From the NCBI GenBank assembly GCA_024763365.1, contig JANTFO010000007.1:1-45123 (forward strand): a stretch of DNA of 45,123 nucleotides, given 5' to 3'. How positions within the stretch are numbered: position 1 is the first letter of the stretch; every line of letters starts with the position of its first letter. The position numbers and the translations under genes were made by a program. Below are positions 1 through 8,333 of the stretch, piece after piece. The notes under the pieces are model-generated. The model ran no database searches and had not been told where the DNA came from. It worked only from the letters and a program-made list of their open reading frames with translations. Source of the stretch: Flavobacteriaceae bacterium. GTDB taxonomy: Bacteria; Bacteroidota; Bacteroidia; Flavobacteriales; Flavobacteriaceae.

Positions 1-21
1 GACTTCTAACATAAATATACC

Positions 22-2436
22 ATGAAACTAAAACAAACCATCCCATATCTTATAGCTATCCTTCTTTTTATAATAGCCTCGTTGGTGTACTTTTCTCCTG
101 TATTGGAAGGTAAGAAACTATTTCAAAGTGATATAGCTCAGTTTCAAGGTATGTCAAAAGAAATTCAAGATTTTAGGGGTGAATATGATGAGGAACCCTA
201 TTGGACAGGTAGTGCTTTTAGCGGCATGCCGGCCTATCAGGTTAGTGCCTATTATCCAAATGATTATATTAAGAAATTAGACCAGCTCATTCGGTTTTTA
301 CCCAGACCTGCAGATTATTTGTTCTTGTATTTTTGGAGCTTTTTTATATTGATGTTGGTACTCAAAGTTGACTGGCGTTTGGCTGTTTTTGGGGCGCTTG
401 GTTTTGGTTTGTCAACTTATCTGATCATCATTTTAGGTGTCGGACATAATGCTAAAGCGCATGCCATAGGCTATATGCCTTTGGTCTTAGCTGGAGTGCT
501 TTTGGTATTTAGACATAAATATTTGTGGGGATTTGCCTTAACAACTTTGGCAGCCGCATTAGAAATAGTTGCCGGACACATTCAGATGAGCTACTATTTA
601 TTCTTTATGATGCTTATTTTGGGGGTCGTTTATTTTGTAAAAAGCTTACAAGAAAAACAACTAATTTTTTATTTGAAGTCTGTTTTAATATTAGTAGTGG
701 CCGGTATTTTAGCCATATTGATGAATGCCAATCACTTGTTGCCTACTAGAGAATATGCAAAAGAAAGTACCCGCAGCAAAAGTGAACTTACTATCAACCC
801 GAATGGAAGCCCCAAAGAACAAACAGGAGGCTTGAGCAAAGATTATATCACCGAATATAGCTATGGAATTGCTGAAACTTTTAACCTCTTTATTCCTAGA
901 TTCATGGGTGGTGGGAATCATGAAGCTATCGGAACAAAATCAAATACATATAGCTTCTTAAGAAATAAAATTGGCGTAGCTCAAGCCAGAGATTTTACAG
1001 AGCATGCTCCTATGTATTGGGGTGGGCAGCCTATAGTGGCAGCACCGGCTTATATAGGAGCTGTATTTATCTTTCTATTGATACTCAGTTTATATGTTTA
1101 TCGGGGTAAACACAAAACCTGGTTACTGATAAGTATTGTGTTAGCCTTGTTGTTGAGTTGGGGTAAGAACTTTGGTTTTCTAACAGACTTTTTTATCAAT
1201 TATGTCCCGTTATATGATAAGTTTAGAGCAGTTAGTTCTATACAAGTTTTGATAGAAATTGCAATTCCCATATTAGCCGTTTTAGGATTACATAAGTTTA
1301 TATTTACTAATGAGATCTCAGAAAAAAGTAAACAACAATATTTATTTAAATCCTTGTATATTTCTAGTGGTATAGCCTTGTTTTTTATGTTGTTGGGTTC
1401 CTCATGGTTTAGCTTTGAAAGTCCCAATGATGCAGTATACGAACAAATGATCCCAGGTTTTTCAGAAGCCTTAATTGCCGATCGAAAAAGCTTATTGTTT
1501 CATGATAGTTTAAGAAGTCTTTTATTAGTTTTAGGTACTGCTGTGATTCTTTGGTTGTATTTAAAGAAAAAGTTGAAATTGAATATAGCATTACTTGCCC
1601 TAGCTATTGTTGTCGTTATTGATGTAGGTGGTGTGGCAAAACGCTATGTAGATTCCGCTGATTTTGTAGCGGCTTCAAGAGTTGATACACCATTTTTCGC
1701 TTCTGAAGTGGATAAGACTATTTTGCAGGATACTACCTATTACAGAGTCGCCAATTTTGCCGCAAATCCAATGAGTGACGGGGCTACTTCCTTCTTTCAT
1801 CATTCTATTGGAGGATATCATGCAGCTAAATTAAGACGCTATCAGGAGTTATTTGATTTTCAGATTGCTCAAAATAATTTTGAGGTATTGAATATGCTCA
1901 ATGCTAAGTATTTTATTTTGTCTGATGAAGCAGGGCAAAAGCAAGTGCAAATTAATGATAGTGTGTATGGCCCGGCATGGTTTGTCAGTAAGATTAAATG
2001 GGTGAATAATGCAGATGATGAGATCAAAGCCTTGGATAGTATTGATAGTAAAACAGCCGTATTAGACGAGAAGTATAAAGATTTAATTCCCACATATAAA
2101 TGGATATATGATGATCAGGCACATGTACATTTAACTCATTATCAGGCTAATGAGATTCGTTATGAAGCTAATTCATTAACAGGTCAATTGGCTGTTTTCT
2201 CAGAGATCTATTATCCACATGGATGGAAAGCTTATGTAGATGGGGAAGCGTTTGAAATTTTGAGAGCCAATTATGTTTTAAGAGCGCTTTGGTTGCCTCC
2301 CGGTAAAAGTGAAGTGGTTTTCAAATTTGAACCCGAAGTAGTAAAAATAGGAGCAAGGTATAGTTTGATAGGGTATATTGGGTTTGTTATAATGCTTGGA
2401 TTAATGATTATTCTTGTTTTAAGAAAAAGTAAATGA
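22..2436 (+). CDS. yfhO: YfhO-family polytopic membrane protein
   Basis: This 804-residue protein looks like a YfhO-family integral membrane protein, a GT-C-like fold group linked to cell-envelope glycan decoration. The first membrane segment (about residues 8-26) is followed by an exposed loop holding an acidic residue in LFQSDIAQF (Asp37), the place where GT-C enzymes keep their catalytic Asp. Many hydrophobic segments follow to about residue 540, then a large soluble region rich in aromatic residues (about 550-770), and one last membrane segment near the C-terminus. Length is normal for the family. The ATG at 22 directly precedes a positively charged start (MKLK), so the gene seems complete. 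Two glycosyltransferases follow on the same strand after an AT-rich gap, which fits a surface-polysaccharide role. The donor and acceptor cannot be read from sequence. The family assignment is confident; the enzymatic role is inference. Confidence 0.85.
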   Translation: MKLKQTIPYLIAILLFIIASLVYFSPVLEGKKLFQSDIAQFQGMSKEIQDFRGEYDEEPYWTGSAFSGMPAYQVSAYYPNDYIKKLDQLIRFLPRPADYLFLYFWSFFILMLVLKVDWRLAVFGALGFGLSTYLIIILGVGHNAKAHAIGYMPLVLAGVLLVFRHKYLWGFALTTLAAALEIVAGHIQMSYYLFFMMLILGVVYFVKSLQEKQLIFYLKSVLILVVAGILAILMNANHLLPTREYAKESTRSKSELTINPNGSPKEQTGGLSKDYITEYSYGIAETFNLFIPRFMGGGNHEAIGTKSNTYSFLRNKIGVAQARDFTEHAPMYWGGQPIVAAPAYIGAVFIFLLILSLYVYRGKHKTWLLISIVLALLLSWGKNFGFLTDFFINYVPLYDKFRAVSSIQVLIEIAIPILAVLGLHKFIFTNEISEKSKQQYLFKSLYISSGIALFFMLLGSSWFSFESPNDAVYEQMIPGFSEALIADRKSLLFHDSLRSLLLVLGTAVILWLYLKKKLKLNIALLALAIVVVIDVGGVAKRYVDSADFVAASRVDTPFFASEVDKTILQDTTYYRVANFAANPMSDGATSFFHHSIGGYHAAKLRRYQELFDFQIAQNNFEVLNMLNAKYFILSDEAGQKQVQINDSVYGPAWFVSKIKWVNNADDEIKALDSIDSKTAVLDEKYKDLIPTYKWIYDDQAHVHLTHYQANEIRYEANSLTGQLAVFSEIYYPHGWKAYVDGEAFEILRANYVLRALWLPPGKSEVVFKFEPEVVKIGARYSLIGYIGFVIMLGLMIILVLRKSK

Positions 2437-2454
2437 TATAATTTATTTAATATT

Positions 2455-2469
2455 TTATTATTATTATTA
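2455..2469. repeat. (TTA)5 microsatellite in AT-rich spacer
   Basis: Five TTA units lie just after the YfhO stop codon in a very AT-rich 196-bp spacer (2437-2632). No RNA gene or strong hairpin is visible in this spacer apart from the promoter element near its end. Confidence 0.6.
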
Positions 2470-2606
2470 TTTATAGATTGATGTTTATTTACTGAGCTTG
2501 CTAACTTCTTTAAGTTTATAGTATTTTTTTAAAATTATATTTTAGTTTTTTTCTTGATAAATATTAGCCATTTCATATAATTAATTATAATGAGGTTAAA
2601 AAAAGG

Positions 2607-2614
2607 TATTTTTG
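2607..2614 (+). promoter_or_regulatory. Bacteroidota -7 promoter element (TATTTTTG)
   Basis: TATTTTTG matches the Bacteroidota housekeeping -7 consensus TAnnTTTG and ends 18 bp before the ATG of the glycosyltransferase at 2633, giving a short untranslated leader. No clear -33 TTG is seen at the ideal distance. Confidence 0.5.
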
Positions 2615-2632
2615 TGATTTAATAAAATAATC

Positions 2633-3832
2633 ATGTTAAAAATCGGAATGATACTTGACAAACCTTTCCCACCTGACCCGCGTGTGGAAAATGAAGCGCT
2701 AAGTTTAATTAAGGCCGGTTTTGAAGTATTCTTGTTTTGTTTGACATATGATAATGAAATACATAATGAGCTATATAAGGGAATCAATCTTGTCAGATAC
2801 AAATCTAATAAGCTAATTTATAAATTATCAGCACTTGCTTATGAATTACCATTTTACAGTATGGTAATGCACAAAAAAATTAAACATTTTATTATTGAAA
2901 GTGATATTGATGTACTTCATGTTCATGACATGAGAATAGCCGGGAGTGTATTTAAGGCCAATAAAATACATAAATTACCCGTAGTACTGGATTTACATGA
3001 CAATTATCCCGAGGTAATGAAAGATTATCCACACCTTAAGAAAATACCTGGAAAATGGATTATTAAACCGGATCTTTGGAAAAAGAAGGAACAGTTTTTT
3101 CTTGAAAAATCAGATTTTATTATTACGGTGTCTAATGAATTTCAAAATGAAATTCAAAAAAGAATTGATAAAAAAGAAAAATTGGTAATGGTGCCTAATA
3201 CAGTTCATCAGCGTTTTTTTACGAATTATAAACTTGACGATGATCTCATTAAACGCTTTGAAAATAATTATGCAATACTTTATATTGGTGACACGGGTTT
3301 GAGAAGAGGCTTGTTAACGGCTATTGAAGCATTAGCTTATATTCGAGAAAAAATAAAAAATATTAAACTAATCATTGTGGGGGTTAGTTCAGAAGACAAT
3401 GCTTTAATACAAAAGGTAATTGATTTGGGTTTGAAAGAATATGTATCATTTGAAGGCTGGCAAAATCCCGTTACTTTTCCTTCCTATATCAAAGCATCAA
3501 AAATTGGAATTTCTCCACTCTACAGAAGTAAGCAGCACGATGTTGCCTATGCAAATAAACTCTTTCAGTATATGAGTTTGGGTTTACCCGTTTTAGTGAG
3601 TGATGCAATTGCTCAAAAAGAATTAGTTGAAAAAAATTCTGTAGGTTTAGTTCACTTAGAAAAAGATGCTAAAGATTTTGCCAGTAAAGTTATTGAGTTA
3701 TACAAGGACCCTATTAGATATGAAAAATTTGCAAAGAACGCTGAGAAATTTATAAGAGATAAATTCCATTGGGAAAACACTTCAAAACCTCTGATTCAAA
3801 TGTATAATGACATTAAAATATCAATTTTTTGA
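2633..3832 (+). CDS. Glycosyltransferase family 4-like protein
   Basis: This 399-residue protein is a GT-B-fold glycosyltransferase of the GT4 type. The N-terminal Rossmann half begins KIGMILDKPFPPDPRVENEA, with the DPRVxxEA motif common in this group, and holds VLHVHDMR near residue 97. The C-terminal half has the nucleotide-sugar binding segment YANKLFQYMSLGLPVLVSD near residue 305, followed by a conserved Glu in KELVEKNSVGLV. There is no signal peptide, so it acts at the cytoplasmic face of the membrane. It should transfer an activated sugar to a polysaccharide or lipid-linked acceptor. Its stop codon overlaps the TTG start of the next glycosyltransferase, so the two are translationally coupled. 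Sugar specificity cannot be predicted. Confidence 0.88.
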   Translation: MLKIGMILDKPFPPDPRVENEALSLIKAGFEVFLFCLTYDNEIHNELYKGINLVRYKSNKLIYKLSALAYELPFYSMVMHKKIKHFIIESDIDVLHVHDMRIAGSVFKANKIHKLPVVLDLHDNYPEVMKDYPHLKKIPGKWIIKPDLWKKKEQFFLEKSDFIITVSNEFQNEIQKRIDKKEKLVMVPNTVHQRFFTNYKLDDDLIKRFENNYAILYIGDTGLRRGLLTAIEALAYIREKIKNIKLIIVGVSSEDNALIQKVIDLGLKEYVSFEGWQNPVTFPSYIKASKIGISPLYRSKQHDVAYANKLFQYMSLGLPVLVSDAIAQKELVEKNSVGLVHLEKDAKDFASKVIELYKDPIRYEKFAKNAEKFIRDKFHWENTSKPLIQMYNDIKISIF

Positions 3833-5094
3833 AAGCTCTCATCATCACATATTATTGGCCACCTGCTGGTGGCAGTGGCGTACAACGATGGTTGTATTTT
3901 GTGAAATATTTGCGTGATTTTGGAATTGAACCTGTTTTGTTTATTCCTGAGAAAGCAGCCTATCCTATTCTCGATGAAAAGCTTAATAGGGAAGTACCTA
4001 ATGATTTGGAAGTACATAGCGTTAATATTTGGGAGCCCATGCGTTTTTTTAGCCAAAAAAATAAAAAAGCAACAGCCGGTTTCTTGCCCAAGAAAAAAAG
4101 TATTAAGGCTCAGATACTCGCTTATATTCGGGCTAACTTTTTCATCCCTGATGCCCGAAGATTCTGGATCAATCCGGTTAGCAATGAAGTGCTTAAATAT
4201 TTGGCTAACAACAAAATAGATTGGATTATAACCACCGGCCCTCCTCATAGTGTTCATTTGATAGGAAAGGCAGTTAAGGAACAAAGTAAGATAAAATGGC
4301 TGGCAGATTTTCGGGATCCCTGGACCGATATTGATTATTTTCATCATCTGCCTCATACCAAAAGCAGCCTTCAAAAACATAAAAACTTGGAAAACCAGGT
4401 TTTAAAAATAGCGGATGTGGTAACAGTCGTCAGTGAGCAAATGCGAAAGGAGTATCTAAAATATAATGATAGTACTTTTTGTATTACCAATGGTTTTGAT
4501 GGAGATATTCTCGATAAACCTGTTACCTATGATAATGGATTTCATATTACACACATAGGATCGATCAATGCAGATAGAAATGCAGGTATTTTTTGGGAAA
4601 CAATTAAAGAATTGGTAGATGAAAATGCGGATTTTAAAAAGAAATTAAATATCAATCTGATCGGGGAAATTGATAATGAAATACAGTTGGATATTGACAA
4701 ATATAATCTGAATAAGTATTGCTATATACAAGCTTATATACCTCATCAAGAAGTCATTAGAGCACTAAGTGATAGTCATGTTTTACTCTTGTTAGTAAAC
4801 CGAGTCCCTAGTGCCAAAGGAATTGTTACGGGAAAAATTTTTGAGTATTTACAGGTAAAGCGTCCTATTTTGGCTATAGCCCCACCTAAGGGTGATTTGG
4901 CCGACATTATTCATCATACCCAATCGGGTATAGTGGTAGACTTTAATGATAAGCAGACTTTAAAAACTACCTTGATAGCCTATTTTGAAGCATTTCAAAG
5001 AAACAATTTAGTTGTAAATTCAATCAATATTCAGGAATATCACAGAAAAAATCTTACCAAACAGCTCGCCGGTTTGCTCAAAAAAAATACGTAA
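3829..5094 (+). CDS. Glycosyltransferase (GT4-like, TTG start)
   Basis: This 421-residue protein begins MKALIITYYWPPAGGSGVQR, the typical N-terminus of a GT-B glycosyltransferase with a GGxGVQR loop. ADFRDPW near residue 160 and GKIFEYLQVKRPILAIAPP near residue 335 are the usual donor-side motifs. The start is a TTG whose last two bases begin the preceding TGA stop (TTGA overlap). It is the only start that keeps the whole N-terminal strand, and no in-frame ATG lies nearby. The coupling implies that both transferases work on the same glycan. The exact sugar is unknown. A 194-codon open frame on the opposite strand here is a shadow. Confidence 0.87.
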   Translation: MKALIITYYWPPAGGSGVQRWLYFVKYLRDFGIEPVLFIPEKAAYPILDEKLNREVPNDLEVHSVNIWEPMRFFSQKNKKATAGFLPKKKSIKAQILAYIRANFFIPDARRFWINPVSNEVLKYLANNKIDWIITTGPPHSVHLIGKAVKEQSKIKWLADFRDPWTDIDYFHHLPHTKSSLQKHKNLENQVLKIADVVTVVSEQMRKEYLKYNDSTFCITNGFDGDILDKPVTYDNGFHITHIGSINADRNAGIFWETIKELVDENADFKKKLNINLIGEIDNEIQLDIDKYNLNKYCYIQAYIPHQEVIRALSDSHVLLLLVNRVPSAKGIVTGKIFEYLQVKRPILAIAPPKGDLADIIHHTQSGIVVDFNDKQTLKTTLIAYFEAFQRNNLVVNSINIQEYHRKNLTKQLAGLLKKNT

Positions 5095-5099
5095 TTTTG
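5092..5099 (+). promoter_or_regulatory. Bacteroidota -7 promoter element (TAATTTTG)
   Basis: TAATTTTG fits TAnnTTTG and overlaps the stop codon of the upstream glycosyltransferase. A TTTG at 5073-5076 could be the -33 element, although the 15-bp spacing is slightly short. It would drive the small membrane/TPR gene starting at 5128. Confidence 0.45.
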
Positions 5100-5127
5100 C
5101 CTTTTTAACTATTGAAATTTTAAGAAA

Positions 5128-5643
5128 ATGATCCATAAATATATAAAACTCCTACTTACAGTATTAATCACTATTTGGTCTGGTTATGAATTTTATCAAG
5201 GCCACATAATGAATGGAATTTCTATACTATTATTGGCTGGGATTATCTTGTTTTTGTATTTTAAAAATGAAATTTTATTACTTGTCTTTCTAAAGTTGAG
5301 AAAACAAAATTTTGAAGGTGCCACACGACTATTAGACAAAATAAAAAAGCCCGAAAATGCCTTAATTAAAAAACAACAAGGTTATTACAATTTGATGCGT
5401 GGCATCATGATTTCACAAACCAACTTGACACAAGCAGAAAAATATTTTCGCCAGGCTATTAAATTAGGCTTAAATATGAAACACGATCTGGCTATGGCTA
5501 AATTACAACTGGCCGGTATTGCCATGACCAAACGCCGAAAAAGAGAAGCTACCACCTTGATTGCAGAAGCAAAAAAATTGGACAAACACAATATGCTAGC
5601 TGATCAGATCAAATTGCTCAAAGATCAAATGAAACGAATGTAA
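5128..5643 (+). CDS. Small membrane protein with TPR-like cytosolic domain
   Basis: This 171-residue protein has two membrane segments at the N-terminus (about residues 5-22 and 28-46) and then a helical soluble domain of about 110 residues. The motif GATRLLDKIKKPENALIKKQQGYYNLMRGIM followed by AEKYFRQAIKLGL is characteristic of tetratricopeptide helices. The C-terminus is strongly basic (TKRRKREATTLIAEAKKLDK). Such domains mediate protein-protein contacts. No catalytic motif is visible and I cannot name a partner. It has its own candidate promoter overlapping the previous stop codon and ends just before a GC-rich hairpin array that separates it from a convergent gene. Confidence 0.75.
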   Translation: MIHKYIKLLLTVLITIWSGYEFYQGHIMNGISILLLAGIILFLYFKNEILLLVFLKLRKQNFEGATRLLDKIKKPENALIKKQQGYYNLMRGIMISQTNLTQAEKYFRQAIKLGLNMKHDLAMAKLQLAGIAMTKRRKREATTLIAEAKKLDKHNMLADQIKLLKDQMKRM

Positions 5644-5644
5644 A

Positions 5645-5735
5645 CTTCGCCCTTCAGGGAATTATTGTGACTTTCCCCCCTTGAGGGGGACAAATATAAA
5701 CTTTCCCCCCTTGAGGGGGGATTAAGGGGGGTGTT
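5645..5735. repeat. GC-rich palindromic (REP-like) repeat array, likely bidirectional terminator
   Basis: Two near-identical units beginning CTTTCCCCCCTTGAGGGGG lie at 5671 and 5701 (period 30 bp). A degraded relative, CTTCGCCCTTCAGGGA, lies at 5645-5660, and a further run of six G follows at 5726-5731. Each unit folds into a C6/G5-6 hairpin with a TTGA loop. The array lies exactly between two convergent genes, so it probably terminates both. The composition is strikingly unlike the roughly 35% GC surroundings and resembles the GC-rich repetitive extragenic palindromes scattered in Bacteroidota genomes. That last link is from general knowledge, not shown here. Confidence 0.7.
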
Positions 5736-5736
5736 A

Positions 5737-6474
5737 TTAATAAACCCACAATTTAACCGCCATTGCTATCACAACAATCAAGAGTAGTATTTTGATGATG
5801 CGATCACTCTTACCGACTATCCAACGGCTTGATAACCAGGCGCCAATAGCACCTCCAAGTGCTAATTCTAAACCATAAAGCCAATTTACTTTTCCGTAAT
5901 ATATAAAGGTAGCTAATGCACTTAATGTATAGATTAGGATCACAATTGTTTTAACGGCATTGCTTTTAACCAAATCTAATCGATTAATGGCTGACAGACT
6001 AAATAGAATTAAAAAACCCGTTCCAGCTTGTATAAATCCACCATAAATTCCTATAAAGAAAAAACTTGCGATACTCCACCAAAAATATTTTCCCTGTATT
6101 CTGGCTAGTGCATTTGATTTTGATTTTCTATTAAAAATAGTGTAAATAATCACTACTAACATAATGATGGCCAGTATTCTATTAAATAATCTGTCATCAA
6201 TATCAACGGCTATCTGAGCACCAATAATGGCACCAAAAAGCGCAGCAATACCCATATAGATATTAAACGGAAATGTATGAACCCCTTTAGATTGAAAACC
6301 AGCTGAACCAAATATATTTTGGATAAGAATATAAATTCTGTTTGTACCATTAGCTACTTGAGGCGGTAATCCTAAAAAAATTAATATTGGCAATGTGATT
6401 AACGAACCACCTCCTGCCAATGTATTAAGAATACCGGTAAAAACACCTATGATTATCAGAAGAATATCTTTCAT
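5737..6474 (-). CDS. TSUP (TauE/SafE) family membrane exporter
   Basis: This polytopic membrane protein of 245 residues from the chosen start has the TSUP-family signature. The N-terminal half contains GVFTGILNTLAGGGSLITLP, and the matching second-half repeat contains FFIGIYGGFIQAGTGFLIL. Eight or so hydrophobic segments fill the length, which is usual for the family. TSUP proteins move sulfite, sulfonates or other small anions across the inner membrane; the substrate here is unknown. The open frame extends five codons further to 6489, but a TATCTTTG -7 element lies at 6491-6498, so transcription should begin downstream of that first ATG. The ATG at 6474 (MKDILLI) is preferred. It is divergent from the secreted nuclease gene and convergent with the TPR gene. 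Confidence 0.87.
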   Translation of the reverse strand: MKDILLIIIGVFTGILNTLAGGGSLITLPILIFLGLPPQVANGTNRIYILIQNIFGSAGFQSKGVHTFPFNIYMGIAALFGAIIGAQIAVDIDDRLFNRILAIIMLVVIIYTIFNRKSKSNALARIQGKYFWWSIASFFFIGIYGGFIQAGTGFLILFSLSAINRLDLVKSNAVKTIVILIYTLSALATFIYYGKVNWLYGLELALGGAIGAWLSSRWIVGKSDRIIKILLLIVVIAMAVKLWVY

Positions 6475-6490
6475 ATATAGAAGAAACAAA

Positions 6491-6498
6491 CAAAGATA
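6491..6498 (-). promoter_or_regulatory. Bacteroidota -7 element for the TSUP gene
   Basis: On the minus strand this reads TATCTTTG, a full match to TAnnTTTG. It decides the TSUP start, because a transcript beginning about 6 bp downstream would exclude the ATG at 6489 and leave the ATG at 6474. Confidence 0.55.
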
Positions 6499-6528
6499 TC
6501 ATTTTAATAAGTTAAATAAAAATTAGTG

Positions 6529-6536
6529 TAATTTTG
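6529..6536 (+). promoter_or_regulatory. Bacteroidota -7 element for the secreted nuclease gene
   Basis: TAATTTTG matches TAnnTTTG and lies 25 bp before the TTG start at 6562. Together with the minus-strand element at 6491-6498 it makes a compact divergent promoter pair. Confidence 0.5.
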
Positions 6537-6561
6537 TTGACATCAATTAAACTTTGACATT

Positions 6562-8292
6562 TTGAAACAATTAAAGCCACTATATCTAATCTTTTTTACG
6601 CTATATGTTTTAAATATAGAAGCCCAATCAGCCCCTATCAATATTGATGGTTTTTTTGAGGATTGGACATCAGGTTTAACTACATACACAGACAGTTCAG
6701 AAAGTATTTCGGGATTAGATATTTTGTCTCTACAGATAAGTAATGATGGCGATTATTTGTACTTAAAATTTGAATTAGATGAGGAGATCAATCTTACCTC
6801 AGACCTAATACCACATAATTTTTGGTTGTATCTAGATACTGATGATAATCCGGTAACAGGTAATCAAGTACAAACAGGTTATGGAGCAGAGCTAAGTATT
6901 GATTTTAAAGATCGCATAGCATACTTCAATGTAACACCGAGTAGTATCGTTTATTTTTATGATTTCGAAATATATGCTTTACCTACCGTCACTTCTAATA
7001 CTTTTGAAATGGCAATTGCACGAAATGCAGTGCCTGATAATATAAATCCTTTATTTACTACGGCAACCATAAAAGTATTACTTAAAGATAATACCAGTGG
7101 AGATGCGCTACCAGATGAAGGGCAACAGATTTCTTACACTTTTGATGAAACACCGGTCGCAGAATATCAATCTATACCACTTGATAAAGAATCCGAAGCG
7201 CAAATTAGAGTTTTAGCTTATAATACCCTCTTTAATGGTTTGACAGATAATAACAGATTACCTCATTTTGAAAGAATTATTAAAGCTATACAACCCGATA
7301 TCATAGGTTTTTCTGAATGCTCAAATACCGGCGTTACTTATGTGAAAAATCTATTAGATGATTGGTTGCCAATTGACTCAAGTTATGGATGGTATGTAAC
7401 CAATGACTCAAGTGGTGATTTAATAACTGCGAGCAAATGGCCTATAACCGAACAATGGTTATACTTATACAGACAACACCCTGTTCTCATCGATTTACCT
7501 GTAGAATATTCTACAGATATTTTATTTACGAATGCACATTTACGTTGTTGTAATGCTAATACAGAACGTCAAGATCAGGTAGATGAATACGTGTCATTTA
7601 TGTTAGATGCGATAACTCCAGGTGGTACTGTAGATTTACCACAAAATACACCTTTTATTTATGCAGGAGACCTCAATTTAGTAGGATTTGCACAGCAGTT
7701 AGAAACACTTTTAACAGGAGATATTCAAAACACCGGCACCTATGGAAGTGGCCAAACCTATGATTGGGATGGAACCAATATTACAGATGCTGTTCCACCC
7801 CAAGCCGATATTCGTATGGCTTATACATGGAAAGATGAATGGACTACCTATTTACCCGGTAGATTGGATTATATGCTTTATTCAGATGCGGTAATGACTG
7901 TCGAAAAAGCTTTTACGCTTCAAACCGAAGCTTTGTCAACAGATAGATTGAACCTTTATGGATTGTCTGCAAATGATACTTCCCAAGCTTCTGATCATTT
8001 TCCCGTTGTAACTGATTTTTATCTTTTTAATAATATTTCCATTAGTGATGAATCTATGGATCAAATCAAGATCTATCCCAATCCGGTGAATAGTATATTG
8101 AGCTTAACCTCAGGTGTAAATTCAAATTATGCTCTTGAAATTTATTCAATGGAAGGAAGTAATGTTTTTAAAATAGATAATCTGTTTGGCAGGCAAAATA
8201 TCGATTTAGCTTACTTAAAATCAGGTTTATATCTCCTTAAGCTGACTTATGGCGATGGATATGAAATACATAAGAAGTTCTTAAAAAGATAA
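6562..8292 (+). CDS. Secreted endonuclease/exonuclease/phosphatase-fold protein with T9SS sorting domain
   Basis: This 576-residue protein has four parts. A signal peptide spans residues 1-22 (cleavage near EAQ/S). Next comes a beta-rich domain opening with INIDGFFEDW, like CBM9-type modules (about 25-195). An endonuclease/exonuclease/phosphatase (EEP) domain follows (about 205-490), then a type-A T9SS sorting domain from about residue 500 (IYPNPVNS, then LKSGLYLLKLTYGDG and the basic end KKFLKR). EEP active-site motifs are present: LAYNTLF, the Glu in IGFSECSN, AGDLNLVG, and SDHFPV. The enzyme should cleave phosphodiesters or phosphomonoesters outside the cell or on its surface. The start is a TTG: it gives a perfect signal peptide and no in-frame ATG occurs before the mature domain. 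The substrate (DNA, RNA, lipid or sugar phosphate) is not determinable. The nearby helix-hairpin-helix gene is on the same strand 41 bp away. Confidence 0.85.
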   Translation: MKQLKPLYLIFFTLYVLNIEAQSAPINIDGFFEDWTSGLTTYTDSSESISGLDILSLQISNDGDYLYLKFELDEEINLTSDLIPHNFWLYLDTDDNPVTGNQVQTGYGAELSIDFKDRIAYFNVTPSSIVYFYDFEIYALPTVTSNTFEMAIARNAVPDNINPLFTTATIKVLLKDNTSGDALPDEGQQISYTFDETPVAEYQSIPLDKESEAQIRVLAYNTLFNGLTDNNRLPHFERIIKAIQPDIIGFSECSNTGVTYVKNLLDDWLPIDSSYGWYVTNDSSGDLITASKWPITEQWLYLYRQHPVLIDLPVEYSTDILFTNAHLRCCNANTERQDQVDEYVSFMLDAITPGGTVDLPQNTPFIYAGDLNLVGFAQQLETLLTGDIQNTGTYGSGQTYDWDGTNITDAVPPQADIRMAYTWKDEWTTYLPGRLDYMLYSDAVMTVEKAFTLQTEALSTDRLNLYGLSANDTSQASDHFPVVTDFYLFNNISISDESMDQIKIYPNPVNSILSLTSGVNSNYALEIYSMEGSNVFKIDNLFGRQNIDLAYLKSGLYLLKLTYGDGYEIHKKFLKR

Positions 8293-8333
8293 AATTTATA
8301 TCTTTACCCTTAGTTATTGAAAATTGCCTTGTT

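Noticed and set aside
3796-4380. 194-codon open frame on the minus strand
   Set aside because: It lies wholly opposite the second glycosyltransferase gene, which has full family motifs; the antisense frame shows no recognisable protein and no start context.
6475-6489. Upstream ATG extending the TSUP protein by five residues
   Set aside because: A full-match -7 element at 6491-6498 would place the transcript start downstream of this ATG.
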